The notes under the pieces: generated by a model | What the model saw: the letters and a program-made list of their open reading frames with translations, nothing else | The model's database searches: none | Told to the model about the DNA's origin: nothing | Shown here: one piece after another, positions 9,401-18,400 of the stretch | Position numbering within the stretch: the first letter of the stretch is position 1 | Layout: each line of letters opens with the position of its first letter | Position numbers and translations under genes: made by a program | Assembly (NCBI GenBank): GCA_036925085.1 | Contig: JAUPFP010000016.1 | Coordinates: 1,023,501-1,087,500 of the forward strand | Direction: 5' to 3' | From: Brachycybe producta | Taxonomy: Eukaryota > Arthropoda > Diplopoda > Playtdesmida > Andrognathidae | Length of the DNA stretch: 64,000 bases

Positions 9401-10980
9401 TAGAGCCGGAAGCAGTCAAAACGAAGGACCGCCTCCATACTCTAAAAAGACCTGCTCCAGTAGAATGTCCTGCAGCCGCTCCTGTCATCGAACCTAATCA
9501 GCGCAAGAAAAATAAGCTGAGCAAGCGACACAGGGAGGCAAAGAAGCGTCGAGAGGCAGGGCTCGCGGAGTCCTGCGATGCCCACCTCCCTCCAAAAAGA
9601 GTCGTCGAGAGTCTGACGCAGGGACCCGTCATCACCATTCGAAATACCCATGACGAGGACAACGATGTCCTGTATATCGACACCGATGATGAGGAGCTCC
9701 CAGGGGCCAGGCCTGAAGAAGAGGCCAGAGGAGTTGAAACCGCTGTTCCTCCTCCTCCCAAGATATATGCTAAACTCGCGACTTCAGAACATAAAGAAAT
9801 TACCGTCATGGAGGATCCAAGAGACAACTACCATGCGCAGCTGAGGTTATTGGTCGACATCGCGGTCGAGTACCACCTCCGAGGGTTGGCATTGGTGGAT
9901 CAGGTCTACGAAACCTTTGATGGGGAGCGTATCGTATTATACGACGGCCGCATTATGGATTGTAAGGGGACCGCCCTTCCAATCGAAATTGGCAACTCGG
10001 GCCCCACAGAAGACCTGTTGGTCCGCGGAGTTCGGCGCTGGAGGCAGCCAAGGCCTCTCGTCGAGCGAAACCGGCCCAGCAGGGGCCTGCGAACCCAATT
10101 GAGATCGGAAGTAAAAAGCTTCTTTCATCAGGCGCCGAAGAATACCGTCGTATTGAGAGATGTCCGCCCTCGTGAGTCAGGGCTATACCGAGATGACATC
10201 ACGATGATGGAGCCAAAGACTACCGTCAGGAGCGATAAGGAAGCTCCTGGGAGTCCTAGGGCTTCCATAACGTCTCCTGGGACCATCAAAGTTGGATCAG
10301 AAACAAAAATGAAGACGACCGACGAGCCCAAGATAGAACCAAGTCAAGCGACAGGGGCCATACCGAAGAGACCAGTAAAGGAGCGCCTGGGGTCTGTAGT
10401 AAAGACTCCAACGGACTCCATGGAGACTTCAGGCCCCAGGAACATCGCGCATCCACACCGGAGTACCAGAGGAGATGAGACCACGCTGAACAATCTCTGT
10501 GTACACTGGCAGCGAAAAAGGACGCCGAGACATCAGCTTTACTTGGGGCTCTTCGAATGGGATGAGACACCGCCAAGAAACCGTATCCCGAAAGGTCCGA
10601 AGACCTTTCTCATCGGACTGGTTGTCTGCAGCCGGCCCACCATCCTCGTCATCGCCGTAGAGCACCGAGACATCATGGTCTTTCATTACGAAGAAGACAT
10701 CAGAATCCGGGAGGTCGAAGACGGAATCATGAAGTGGACACGCACTTTTCTACAGTGGAGTCAGCAGGCCAGCATTCGCCTGACAGGACGTCCCGTACGC
10801 TGTCCGCATTTTCATGATGATCGACCCCACCTATTATTTGACGCTGCCACTAGCTATGCGGAAGGTCGCAGGAGCTACCGACAGTGCAGAGGGTCATCGG
10901 ACGCTGCCATCATCTTGGAAGGAGCCCTCCGAAGAAGTCCCGAGAGTCCTGCCAACGGATGGGCTGAAGCGGAATATTAG
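3382..10980 (+). CDS. pol: Pol polyprotein: protease, RT, RNase H, integrase and long C-terminal extension
   Basis: The frame has 2,532 codons and is reached by -1 frameshift from gag. Residues are counted from 3382. A poorly conserved region of about 280 residues holds a 42 bp tandem repeat (3841-3882, 3883-3924). The aspartic protease has DSG at 299-301, with LLGRD later. The RT has YLDD at 761-764. RNase H has TDACG near 910 and TDHH near 978. The integrase zinc finger HHCC spans about 1123-1164, and the core is D1192, D1252, E1288 with exactly 35 residues between the last two. A chromatin-facing C-terminal segment of integrase runs to about 1475. The remaining roughly 1,060 residues have no recognised domain. 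All catalytic residues are present and there is no internal stop, so it looks active. Confidence 0.95.
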   Translation, partial: FKLEGVAVKRGLPPFKNGKPSGKRQNRNETAIANSRNIVDKALLGGNRGVSEATNVTKTRRNAGAPKRPCDLDTQGLPEQSSELLVGITNGKRQRNSRKNKKLRKDTGRRGEIIEEIFPESIIWSPTKAMVVYANSLEEAKRIVEAMETGVNQDRIEGETQQNSAVPDGIEGRTQQNSAACIPGISNVAQEIPQDVTSNVIAWGKAETDAKKSKKAIVNAAIGRGDDTSRIPANSEVIESVEVGDLLRSRACCRKSVEITVDSLLTSCELIEVGDTTPDESVAKITIQVDGTPVRFLADSGTGFTILSGTMAKEYGLRYGPIRNAPALGAVGGVPIKVLGQLWPTFELNGKQVTARMLIIDGKREALLGRDLGAAFDLIISMKTSKIYFANEMFYEGTRELLKKGSARSSLPWNFFKELKEEGCAQNSHLDNSYAIKAREESCVKAQGRITLNPGQALNLKVAAGRIIEENEVLMIETNDSLFNRKGIVVASSVLQGNGTTQLEVQLLNTTLESVGIGDRETIGHFELLEELEEEQACKVSEEENFRDIGEAPVDFEKEIQLGPELTDDQREELTILLKEFQPIFAFSSKDLGATNLTKHKIETGDNLPVRDTLRRCGPGERIVIDETLEEMKKSGVVRPSKSPYASPIVLVKKKDGSYRFCVDYRKLNAITKADTYPLPRIDDALDSMRGACYFATLDMKSGYWQFEMEESDIEKTAFTSHRGLFEFVRMPFGLRNAPATMQRALDILLAGHKWETCLVYLDDIVVFGRTFEEFLERLRTILDLLRTANLKLHPVKCFFGFQEVKYLGHLISPDGIRPDPDKVVAIKNFPVPDNVTAIRSFLGLAGYYRKHVPGFANIAKPMSDLTGKDIPFEWSVDCENAFRTLKNMLSKSPLVAVYDPKAAIFMHTDACGYGIGAMLYQKSEDKRRKEIIGSVSRVLRDAEKNYSTTDKECLAVIYGVTKFRPYLFQKPFTIVTDHHALCYMKTAARLEGRLGRWQLLMQEYDYKIIYKEGKLHIEADCLSRYPAGVPVNWKAIPEAEDLDDSVIFNVTLQWDWKVEQKLDPEILKIREELRNQPESPLHKLFCDYDNKLFACVFHGSSVPTLVNVVPKHLIPEVMRLCHDEPDAGHEGQTKTWNRARQRFYWNNMKHDIFEYVRSCEICQLHKLGTEKPEGFLQEMPIGKPCDCWGMDFIGPLVPSVGGNKHILLAVDYATRYCIAKAVKSTTALIVMNFLAKDVKRIFGIPEKLISDRGTPFVAKNTQEFLKINKIEHETTTAYHPQSNGLAERTNKSIIQTMKKYLTPAKNQTDWATKLDEVLESYNSSVHSSTKFTPYRLMFGREPRTKVDTLVPERPVIVDNEAGNLVDVRQQAEERQEEELRTARANLKAAHDRRKKYYDQRHKKPYEYQIGQKVLVRDMRIRPGQNKKFLTKWRQGYTIVSKVSDTVYRLSYENRAGRLVEDSVNVANLRPLYETYQKDGPNVPTTGDTLESMGNSSPEESESEPVKEKEMTAFVKKKNLPSRKKRCCGHCRCQNAWIESSEDEEEIEIITKAIRKHSDRNVEIRRKMAADDNQQQFSYLPGEDAMKFTREYGNKTNFTMETIGFVEEISEIPGETMKIDEKDVNSPMEFQMEVKNAEVIDETTKMDDDIDASDATDGNDVPNEEVNRERSMTLPSIEETRGRRDTLSEMSTSLAPLWIRVLLFIFFTTDSCAHVLSTCTGTIFWHLYHILDFFTVIGHFSKRYRFYLDCFTKTSSKFSLIAKNIGSFILFVQNFNKENKEKSKDGSKEVRRSQEKHVNFGLRDPNTFPLSFSKRSTTMQSPLENLYEEVATTRQGWGHGVRGPTLQGRAHKRGRYFERQNEIRPSSIVPIEGGSKLIFDTAAVALEKEIEDGLWDHAIVPSLTKQQKKRQSEKILPGVVGAGQPNFFNAIRPGEFAPGGAEPKNWGKEGDPNDTSEWTPADWERHGRRNRPPVPHRSLNEIWDSKGRYVPRSQALKDAEKAYQELVEPEAVKTKDRLHTLKRPAPVECPAAAPVIEPNQRKKNKLSKRHREAKKRREAGLAESCDAHLPPKRVVESLTQGPVITIRNTHDEDNDVLYIDTDDEELPGARPEEEARGVETAVPPPPKIYAKLATSEHKEITVMEDPRDNYHAQLRLLVDIAVEYHLRGLALVDQVYETFDGERIVLYDGRIMDCKGTALPIEIGNSGPTEDLLVRGVRRWRQPRPLVERNRPSRGLRTQLRSEVKSFFHQAPKNTVVLRDVRPRESGLYRDDITMMEPKTTVRSDKEAPGSPRASITSPGTIKVGSETKMKTTDEPKIEPSQATGAIPKRPVKERLGSVVKTPTDSMETSGPRNIAHPHRSTRGDETTLNNLCVHWQRKRTPRHQLYLGLFEWDETPPRNRIPKGPKTFLIGLVVCSRPTILVIAVEHRDIMVFHYEEDIRIREVEDGIMKWTRTFLQWSQQASIRLTGRPVRCPHFHDDRPHLLFDAATSYAEGRRSYRQCRGSSDAAIILEGALRRSPESPANGWAEAEY
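7805..10980 (+). other. Unassigned ~1,060-residue extension of Pol
   Basis: This follows integrase in the same frame. Visible parts: a Cys-rich patch (KKRCCGHCRC, near 7950-7975), an acidic stretch, two or three hydrophobic stretches (8461-8700, about residues 1694-1770), a Pro/Arg-rich middle, a strongly basic segment (KKNKLSKRHREAKKRRE, about 9505-9555) resembling a nuclear signal, an acidic segment (DTDDEE), and a more globular C-terminal part. It has no clear signal peptide, furin site or fusion peptide, so an envelope identity is not supported. It might be processed off as an accessory protein, which is inference. Confidence 0.6.
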
Positions 10981-11005
10981 GTTACAGAAAGTGAACTGAT
11001 TCTTC

Positions 11006-11410
11006 ACAAGTATCGTCTGTATACTTGTTCGTTCGTTTGTTTTAGTATTTTAAGTATTGTGTTTTATACTTTTTGTATTTTGTATTCTTAATGCACGTTC
11101 GCATTTATTTTTATAGACCGTTGTCTATTTATTTTTCGTAGTTTTTAAGGCAATTGCCTGCATTTTTATAGAAGTTTTTATATTAGGGGATTGTCCCTTT
11201 TGTAATTTGATAGGCTTTCGCCTATTTGTCAATTTTTAGAATTGTTTTAATTCCAAGCGGGAATTTTTAAAATAGCGCGATGCTATTAGTATCACGAGCT
11301 GTGATTTTTAAATTTTATCATCCAACGGGATTATAATTTTTATCGTATAGATTTTCATACCAACGGGTATTTTTAATAGTTAACTTTTTGAGAGTACAGG
11401 GACGTACTCT
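11006..11410 (+). other. 3' UTR chain of about fourteen small hairpins
   Basis: Between the pol stop and the 3' LTR nearly every 30 nt holds a short perfect inverted repeat separated by U-rich linkers. Stems pair 11006-11013/11021-11028, 11052-11057/11066-11071, 11090-11094/11101-11105, 11113-11118/11123-11128, 11148-11151/11156-11159, 11187-11190/11194-11197, 11210-11215/11220-11225, 11230-11234/11240-11244, 11249-11254/11260-11265, 11271-11276/11282-11287, 11291-11295/11301-11305, 11320-11323/11328-11331, 11357-11361/11366-11370 and 11391-11397/11404-11410. Two loops are AACG and two contain CGTT, which are complementary. A role in packaging, stability or dimerisation is inference. Confidence 0.75.
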
Positions 11411-11416
11411 TAAACT

Positions 11417-11426
11417 AGTTGGGGGG
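11417..11426 (+). other. Polypurine tract
   Basis: AGTTGGGGGG abuts the 3' LTR start TGTAAC and would prime plus-strand DNA synthesis. Confidence 0.75.
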
Positions 11427-12274
11427 TGTAACGAATTCACCGTTTAGAATTCGTCCGTTTTTGTAGACACCCTGTAATCAAGTTGTATCGATGAAAGGTT
11501 CTCACCTCATGCTTGGGGGTGGCCGGGAGGTCATTACGACGATGACTCCCTGCCCTCCAAGATGAGAAGAATAGCCCAAAAGTACTACATCGATGGTTAA
11601 TAGGATAGATCCTAGAAGAACCATCGATGCAGAACTTTTGGACGTGAGAATCTTTACAAATTGTTAATAGGAGGATGATCGTACATCCTTCTGTATTGTT
11701 ATAATTTATACATCTTATAGATGTTTTCGTTTTCTTGTCAAGTGATAGTTCACTTCTAGGTCCGAGTGTGTCCAAGAGACTTGGACACACCTGGAGCCTT
11801 TGTTATCATAATCAGATGTTTGTATTGTATTTTGAGTATAAATACAAGAGGTTGTAGATTGAGAGGACAGATCGGATAGATCAGGCAGATCGGACAAACC
11901 GTCTTTATGCTTAAGACCGATGCGATATCTCTCAATCTACAGGACTCTCTGTTTATTGAATAAAAGAGCATTTTCATCATACGAATTCAATGTGTGGACT
12001 CAGTCATTTTATGGGAGTGGGACTTAGGATTATAGCCGCCACGTAGCCGATGTTTCCACCGGACAACGAAGTCTCCAGCAGCCGAGTGTAAGACGACATC
12101 TCTACAATATTCTCTACCACAGGTCTCCTGAGGTACCGACCCTTGTGTCCCTGGTGGTTAAGTAGCAACACAGGAGCCAATAGACCGAAAGACTTAATCA
12201 TCAACATCCATTCGACACTTCTAGATGGCTAGTAGAGATCTCTCTACTAACCCTACGGAAACGGGGATGTTACA
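11427..12274 (+). repeat. 3' LTR (848 bp)
   Basis: Same length and ends as 899-1746 and identical wherever compared. It repeats the TATA box (11837), AATAAA (11959) and the gag ATG (12225). The LTR end abuts the ATGT target duplication and P450 exon 4. Confidence 0.95.
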
Positions 12275-14143
12275 ATGTGGATTAAGAGCCATGAATAATA
12301 TGGCCCAGGTTAATTGTGCACTTGTCGGTTCAGTTCCAGCAGCAAACAAGACAAAAAGAGTAAAAAGCAGATGTTCTTCTAAATTATAAAATAAATTGAA
12401 AATTATACCAAGCCTACATTTTTTTTTAATCAAAAGTACTAATTTAATATTAACTTACTGTTAAAGGGTTTCGCTTCATTTTTAGTTTTAATTTCTGCTA
12501 AATAAAAATCTATGAAATCTTTCATGGAGTTTTCTTCAAGATTTTCCATGTGTAGATTTATTTCATGTTCAATATAATTACATATTGTTTGCTTAGCTTT
12601 ACAAATTTTTGTGAATCCAATCATGTCAGGAATAACGTATCGTAGTACTGGTAAAACGTTCAGTAAGTCAGCGTGAGCGCTTACTGCCATCAAGTCTTTT
12701 AGTGAACATTGAAAAGCAACCGCACTTGTATCTGACACATCAAAACGTTTTCCTATTGTATAAGTATTAAGAAATGTTACATTTTAAGTGAATTATTCCA
12801 AACACACTGTAAAATGTTTCAGAATGAACAAACAGTGCCGTATACCAGCTGCTAGTCTCCAGATTATATTTAAAACTGGAACAAAAAAAATGGATGACAT
12901 TTGAAATGGTTTTCCATTGTGACGATCCAATTCCTTGGTAATATCCTCAACCTCAGCCATAATAATATTTTCCATTGACAACTTTGACATACCGAGCTGT
13001 TGTAAAATTTGTATACAAAAACGTTTCTGTGCTTTCCATATTGGTCCATGAGAAGATGCAGGTTCTAAATTTAAAGAAATGAATTTTCTAAAATTTAAAA
13101 ATGTCTTGATATTTACTGATTTTTATGTAATATCAAGCAAATGTTTTCTCCATTTGTGAGAGCAACTGCAATTATGCTTTTTCTAATCAAAAAGGCTAGT
13201 TAGAGGATAGGTGCTTGGTTACTATCAGTTGTGAACTAGAGTTCTAGCCTCTAAGCAGTGTTTTTTTTTTTATTTAGATAAATCAGGGTTGGAAAAATAC
13301 GTATTTTATTTTTGTCATCCCAGATGGCGCGCCTACGTGACTATTGTGTTCTATACGAGGTCTATTCCCACACCCGTGGTTTTGAGGAAATTTATAATTT
13401 TTCAAACGAACGTTTTTCAGGAGAAACATTACAACAAAATTCATAGTGTTTTAGAAACTAAAGTAGTTCATGATAATGCTAAAATGTTTTAATGATGCCA
13501 TCTTTAAAATTATACTTTTTTTCATAACAGTTTGAAAAAGGCGAAAATATTTTTTTTATGAAATGTCAATTCAAAATCCAAGAAATTCTATAAATTTTAA
13601 TATTGTCATGTAAAAACTCAATCTTTTACCATACTAGAATATTTCATAATGTTGTTTTTAAAAAACCTTCACTTCACGTTTTTGCGTCCAGATTTTACAA
13701 AAACGTCTATGGAGTGGCGCAATAAGGGCGGGGGTTGGGGGGATTAGCAAAGTAAATATCTATGGGGCCACCTTAAGTTCACATTAATTCGTTCTGTAAT
13801 GGTAATAATCAATTATACCTTTCCGCTCCAACGTCCAATGCATGAGAAAATTGTATGGCCTTCCACTGAATGTGGTTCCTTGTTTTACGAGAACTTCCGA
13901 GATAGTTTCCCAGTCATTGACAATGACCACTGGTTCATTTAAAAGATTAATGGAATAGATTTTGCCATATTTTTTAGTGAGTTTCATAAATGTCTCTTGA
14001 CGTTCTTTAGCATTTCTTCCAATAAACAGAGCATATCCTAACAAAGGCAATCCATATGGTCCTGGTGGAAGACCTTTAAAACGCCAATATGTATAAGAGG
14101 CAAAGAAAATAATTAGGACAATCACGCATGTTAAGAAATCCAT
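12275..14143 (-). CDS. Cytochrome P450 (clan-2 type), 5' exons, gene split by an LTR element
   Basis: Exon 1 is 13819-14143, exon 2 12846-13064, exon 3 12459-12752 and the 5' part of exon 4 12275-12378. Exon 1 starts MDFLTC with a hydrophobic ER anchor (residues about 3-20) followed by the Pro-rich hinge LPPGPYGLPLLG. Exon 2 has the C-helix WKAQKRF. Exon 3 begins KRFD after a split Gly codon. Exon 4 carries the I-helix oxygen-binding motif AAGTEPTS; the usual second Thr of ETT is Pro here. All junctions have GT/AG and matching phase, with introns of 754 (13065-13818), 93 and 80 bp. Reading stops after LNPH where the LTR begins. The continuation on the far side of the element is at 818-898. 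The enzyme would oxidise a lipophilic substrate in the ER; the substrate is unknown. Confidence 0.9.
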
Positions 14144-14513
14144 ATTTTTTTCTGCACGAAATTCTAATAGCCAAGTGTTGTTGCTTTAAAAACTAAATGA
14201 ACAATAAATAGTCTTGACTATTTAGTAATTGTTATTAGCATGTGGTACAACGAACTATATTACAATCTGATTGCATTGACTTTCAAAATAAGTTATAATG
14301 ATTTTTAATGAATCATCTAATGCTATTAATGTTATAATACATTTTTTTTTTAGATTTATAATAAAAAATAGTCCTAATGTCAAAAGAACTCTTTTTCAAA
14401 AATTGTAATTCTATACTTAGAAAATTAATTACTTCTTAGTTATCATGACAGATTCATCTAAGTAAAATTGATTTGTGCTGCGGCCTTTTTTCTATCATTA
14501 TTATATTAACTCT

Positions 14514-14701
14514 AAAGGTTGGAATACACAGACCACTTTTTGACCATTTTTCAACTGAAAAATGAAGTCGAAGGTGGTTGAGTTGTGGTTGCGTTTCATT
14601 TGCGAGGTATTTTCTATGAAAAGACTATGAAATGTTGGTCGGTTTTGGCGACAACCCGACCTCATTTTGCATTCAAAAAGTGGTCTGTGTGCCAATGGCC
14701 T
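14514..14701. mobile_element. Small inverted-repeat element (hAT-like style)
   Basis: ACACAGACCACTTTTTGA (14526) is matched by its perfect reverse complement ending at 14690, with weaker pairing outside. No coding capacity. The motif resembles the TIR of the element at 38983-39453. Confidence 0.6.
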
Positions 14702-14862
14702 AAGCCAAATTTGAAAAAATGAATTCTCAATAAACTGGTCCATTTTAACACAAAACCAAAATATGAGCTTGTAATGTTGATACAAATTACTTTCTTTGAA
14801 CTTTATACCATCTTGCACATGCGCTGTATACACTCGAGAGTGACTTAGCATTGCTTCTGCAT

Positions 14863-15244
14863 TAGGGTTGGTTTATACTACCTTGCTAAGTAGCATATCA
14901 GTCTGTGAAGCTTCAAAAATGACGTCAAAGCTTCATGTTTTTGCCTTCGCCAGAGCATGAAGCTAGCTTTGAAAACCGTTCAACTTTTCAAAGCATAGCA
15001 ACTCAAAGCACCAATCATGAAACGGATACACAAATGGGGTGAACAAGTCACACCTTTTTTGCTTCCAGAAGGAGAAGGGTTCTATTGTTTTGTGTATCTG
15101 TTTTATAGGATGTAAAGGTCATAAAATAAGGTAAACTTTGCAAGGCCACATGTATGTGTGAACAAGCTAAGCTTTGGTCAGCTAATTTTAGGAGCTTCAA
15201 AGCTTGCGAATCTTAGCAAAGTTTGGAGTATAAACCTACCCTTA
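14863..15244. mobile_element. 382 bp MITE with 6 bp target duplication
   Basis: Ends TAGGGTTGGTTTATACT and AGTATAAACCTACCCTTA are inverted repeats, and CTGCAT flanks both sides (14857-14862, 15245-15250). It is non-coding. Confidence 0.7.
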
Positions 15245-15405
15245 CTGCATGGGTATGAAACACCTTATAATTATTTTTTCTGAATTTCATTAGCAAAGTA
15301 ATAGTCAAATTTAATTGTGAGCAACCAACTTTTATTTATAAATCACCAAGTGAAATGCATTTGTTAACAGTCTCATCATATGATTTTCTTCAATTTGTAA
15401 ATATT

Positions 15406-18400
15406 TTAATTGGAATTTTTCATTGTTGCTTCATTTCGTGGAAGACGAATGCTTAAATCTGCTAGAACATAAGATGTAAAAGCCCAAAAAACGAGGCACC
15501 TATCAAGTTCATGACTATTCTCAACAGTCATTGTATCTCCATTTGAATGGTGGTAGTTAAAGTAGGTAGAATCTTGTGTCAGGAGGGTGGCTGTAGGAAT
15601 ACCCAAAAACTTGAATGGTTGCGTGTCAGATTCATATTCTGAACTTATTAGTGTCATCGGGTTCAATTTGGTGGCAGCTAAATTCAGTATCTTTCTCATG
15701 ATACAAGTGGCTTTGTCTGTTCCACGGAACGAAAGGCCCCTTGGATTGAAAGTCCCCATATCTGATTCCATAACAATATTAAATTTGTCCAATTCACGTT
15801 TATGTTCGTAACGATATCTTTTAGAACCGATAAGACCCAATTCTTCACCAGTCCACAAAACTGTGCGGATAGTCCTTCTTGGTTTGTGATTTAGCTTTTT
15901 CAAGACAAGTGGAGCGAATACGGAAATTATGGCTCCTCCACCATCATCCATAGCACCCTGGCCCACGTCCCAGCTGTCTATATGACCACTTACGATCACG
16001 ACCTATAGGAGTCAAATTTAAATATATTTATCAATTATATTATTAAAACAAATTTGTTTTGAGACATTTTCTCACTTCTTTAGGATTTGTTCTTCCGGTC
16101 AGTTCGGCCACTGTGTTTCTTGAAATTCCACTTTTATGATTTTTCGCTTCCATTTTTAAGGTTACGATAACAGTTTGTCCTAACAATCCAAAGTGTCCGT
16201 AAGTGCCCAAACAGATGGGATCGATTAGAAAATTGGGATCAAAATTGGTGATTTATATGTACAATGTAGCAACCAACCTAAAGACCCCTTTCGAATATTG
16301 AAACCAAATAACTGTATTTCAATTACCGTAATCCAGGGTTAATTTCGTACCCCCCCCCCCCCCCCGGATAGTGCTTAAATATGTGCATCTAAATTTGGTG
16401 GTTTTCATTAGATAGCATCCCCAAACAAGTGCAAAACTCTAGATCAGGGTTTCTCAAACTGTGACCGGCAAACGGGACCACTTAGAACAAATATTTTTAC
16501 ACTGTCAGAACGGATGTTACAAAAACAAAACAGATTGCAGTCCGCATAATATAACCGCCACTGTACTCTTATAGTAGGCGAACGGAGTGTGCGCCATTAA
16601 TATGTGATGGGTGGACGGCAAGTGCAAGTGCTTGTAACATGGCTGGACCCTATCCAGCCGGGTTTGGGGGTCCTGTATGATCCCCAGGTGGGCTTGGTGA
16701 CCTGCCGGGTGATCCAGGTCTGCTTCGAGACCTAGAAGCGCGGCCCTTGGTCGCGCCTCCGCTTCTGACTGTCGGAATTGGACTCCCTGGCATTGTCTAA
16801 GCCCTGTTGTTTCTGACTCTCGATTTTTGGGGTTCCGTGTAGTACGGGTTTTCCGAGTTCCCACGTTTTAAAGAGGCAGCGATGACTCTACACCTCCCAG
16901 AGGTGTTCGTTAAGAAAAAGACTTTTATTTGGCGATTAAACTTGATTTATTTTATATGAACAAATGTGATGATACATTGAAGCAAGCCAAAGATTATTTC
17001 GGCTTAGGATATTCACTCTCTCAAATTCTGTTTGAGGAAGGAAACATTCTGTTCCCTCAAAATCTCTACCTACTATCCTCTCGAGGGTACCTTGCATGCC
17101 TGTTTTTTACCCTAGCCCTTGGGAGGGGCCACCCGTGACCAGGGGTCGCCCACAGGTCAGACTGACCAATGGCGATCTCTGGTCCCAAAATATTTTCTTT
17201 TTTGGAACTCGTTTTTCCGAAATATGCAGATGATTTCCGACAATCTGGACTTGTTCATTGTCACTGGACATGAGGAAAAGCAATTTCCTTCCTTAATATG
17301 CTTCCATGTGTGCCGGCAAAAAACCCTTTCGCTTTAAGGACACCTGTTTGAGGGCCATCTGGGCGTCAAAAAGAGGTGGTCAAACTTGAGGAGACATGGT
17401 AAGTGACATCCCTTACACGTGTGTATGCCAACACATGTTCAGGGGGTGTCACAATCTAGTGGTCCGCCATTGGGAAATATTTGAGAAACACTGCTCTAGA
17501 TATTGATATATTTGTTCTCAGACTGGAGAATACACTATTGTCTATTGCCTTCTACTGTATTGAAAACAAACAATTTTTATGTTGTCTTCAAACTTTAGTT
17601 GTTATTCAAACAAATTTAATTTAAAACTTCTAGGTAAACACACTGGAGTCTCTGGGCTCTTAAACTTCCTACGGTATTGGTACCGTGCTGGTATTAATTA
17701 TTTAAAAATCAGTTTCATTCGTCCGTACACTCTTATACATGTATTATACTATACCTCTGTCTGTTATTCTTTGAAACATTTCTGCATCTTCTATAGTAAT
17801 CGATGCTGCGGGAATCTTTTTCACGTTGTTCGCATATTCCATTACTCCCGTATGTGGAGAATATATAGATGTAGGTGTCACGGATCGTATTAAAACACCA
17901 ACAGCTCCATACCTTGCAGCAGCCACTGCTCCCTTAAACCGATACTTGCTTGTTTTCGGGTAAGAAACAAACGGTTGGTTAAATACAACAATCTTTCCTG
18001 GAACCTGAGAAATTATATCATAATACAAATATTAATCAAGTTTAACTGGAGTGGCTAATTATTTTTTTCTTCTACAAGTACATGTACATGCTACTTTGTA
18101 AAATACATGTAAATAATCAATTAATTTTGTTTAAATTTTTATTTTTTATGCGAAAAAAGATTTTATATGCAAATTTTTAATCTTTAATTTTGTGCAACAA
18201 AAACTATAGTGCCTAACTATTTTCGCTTAACACAAAAAGTGTCAAAATGAACTAAAAACATCTTTAACATTAATTGATTTACATCAGTGCGATTTAAATT
18301 CGCACTACCCTAATTCAGAGGTAATTTTCGGTATAGCCATACTAGGCGCTCGCCTAGGGCACCACAAAGTCAAAACTTTAGTCAAGTATATACAAAAAAT

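Larger units (their letters stand above)
899..12274 (+). mobile_element. Complete Ty3/Gypsy LTR retrotransposon inserted in a P450 exon
   Basis: This 11,376 bp element is flanked by a 4 bp target duplication ATGT (895-898 and 12275-12278). Order: 5' LTR 899-1746, tRNA-Ala primer site 1750-1767, gag 1697-3391, pol from 3382 to 10980 (protease, RT, RNase H, integrase, long extension), hairpin-rich 3' UTR 11006-11410, polypurine tract ending 11426, 3' LTR 11427-12274. Domain order PR-RT-RH-IN places it in Ty3/Gypsy. The open reading frames read through both LTRs give identical translations at a constant offset of 10,528, so the LTRs are nearly or fully identical and the insertion is young. All ORFs are open, so it may be autonomous. 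No convincing envelope gene is seen. Confidence 0.95.
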
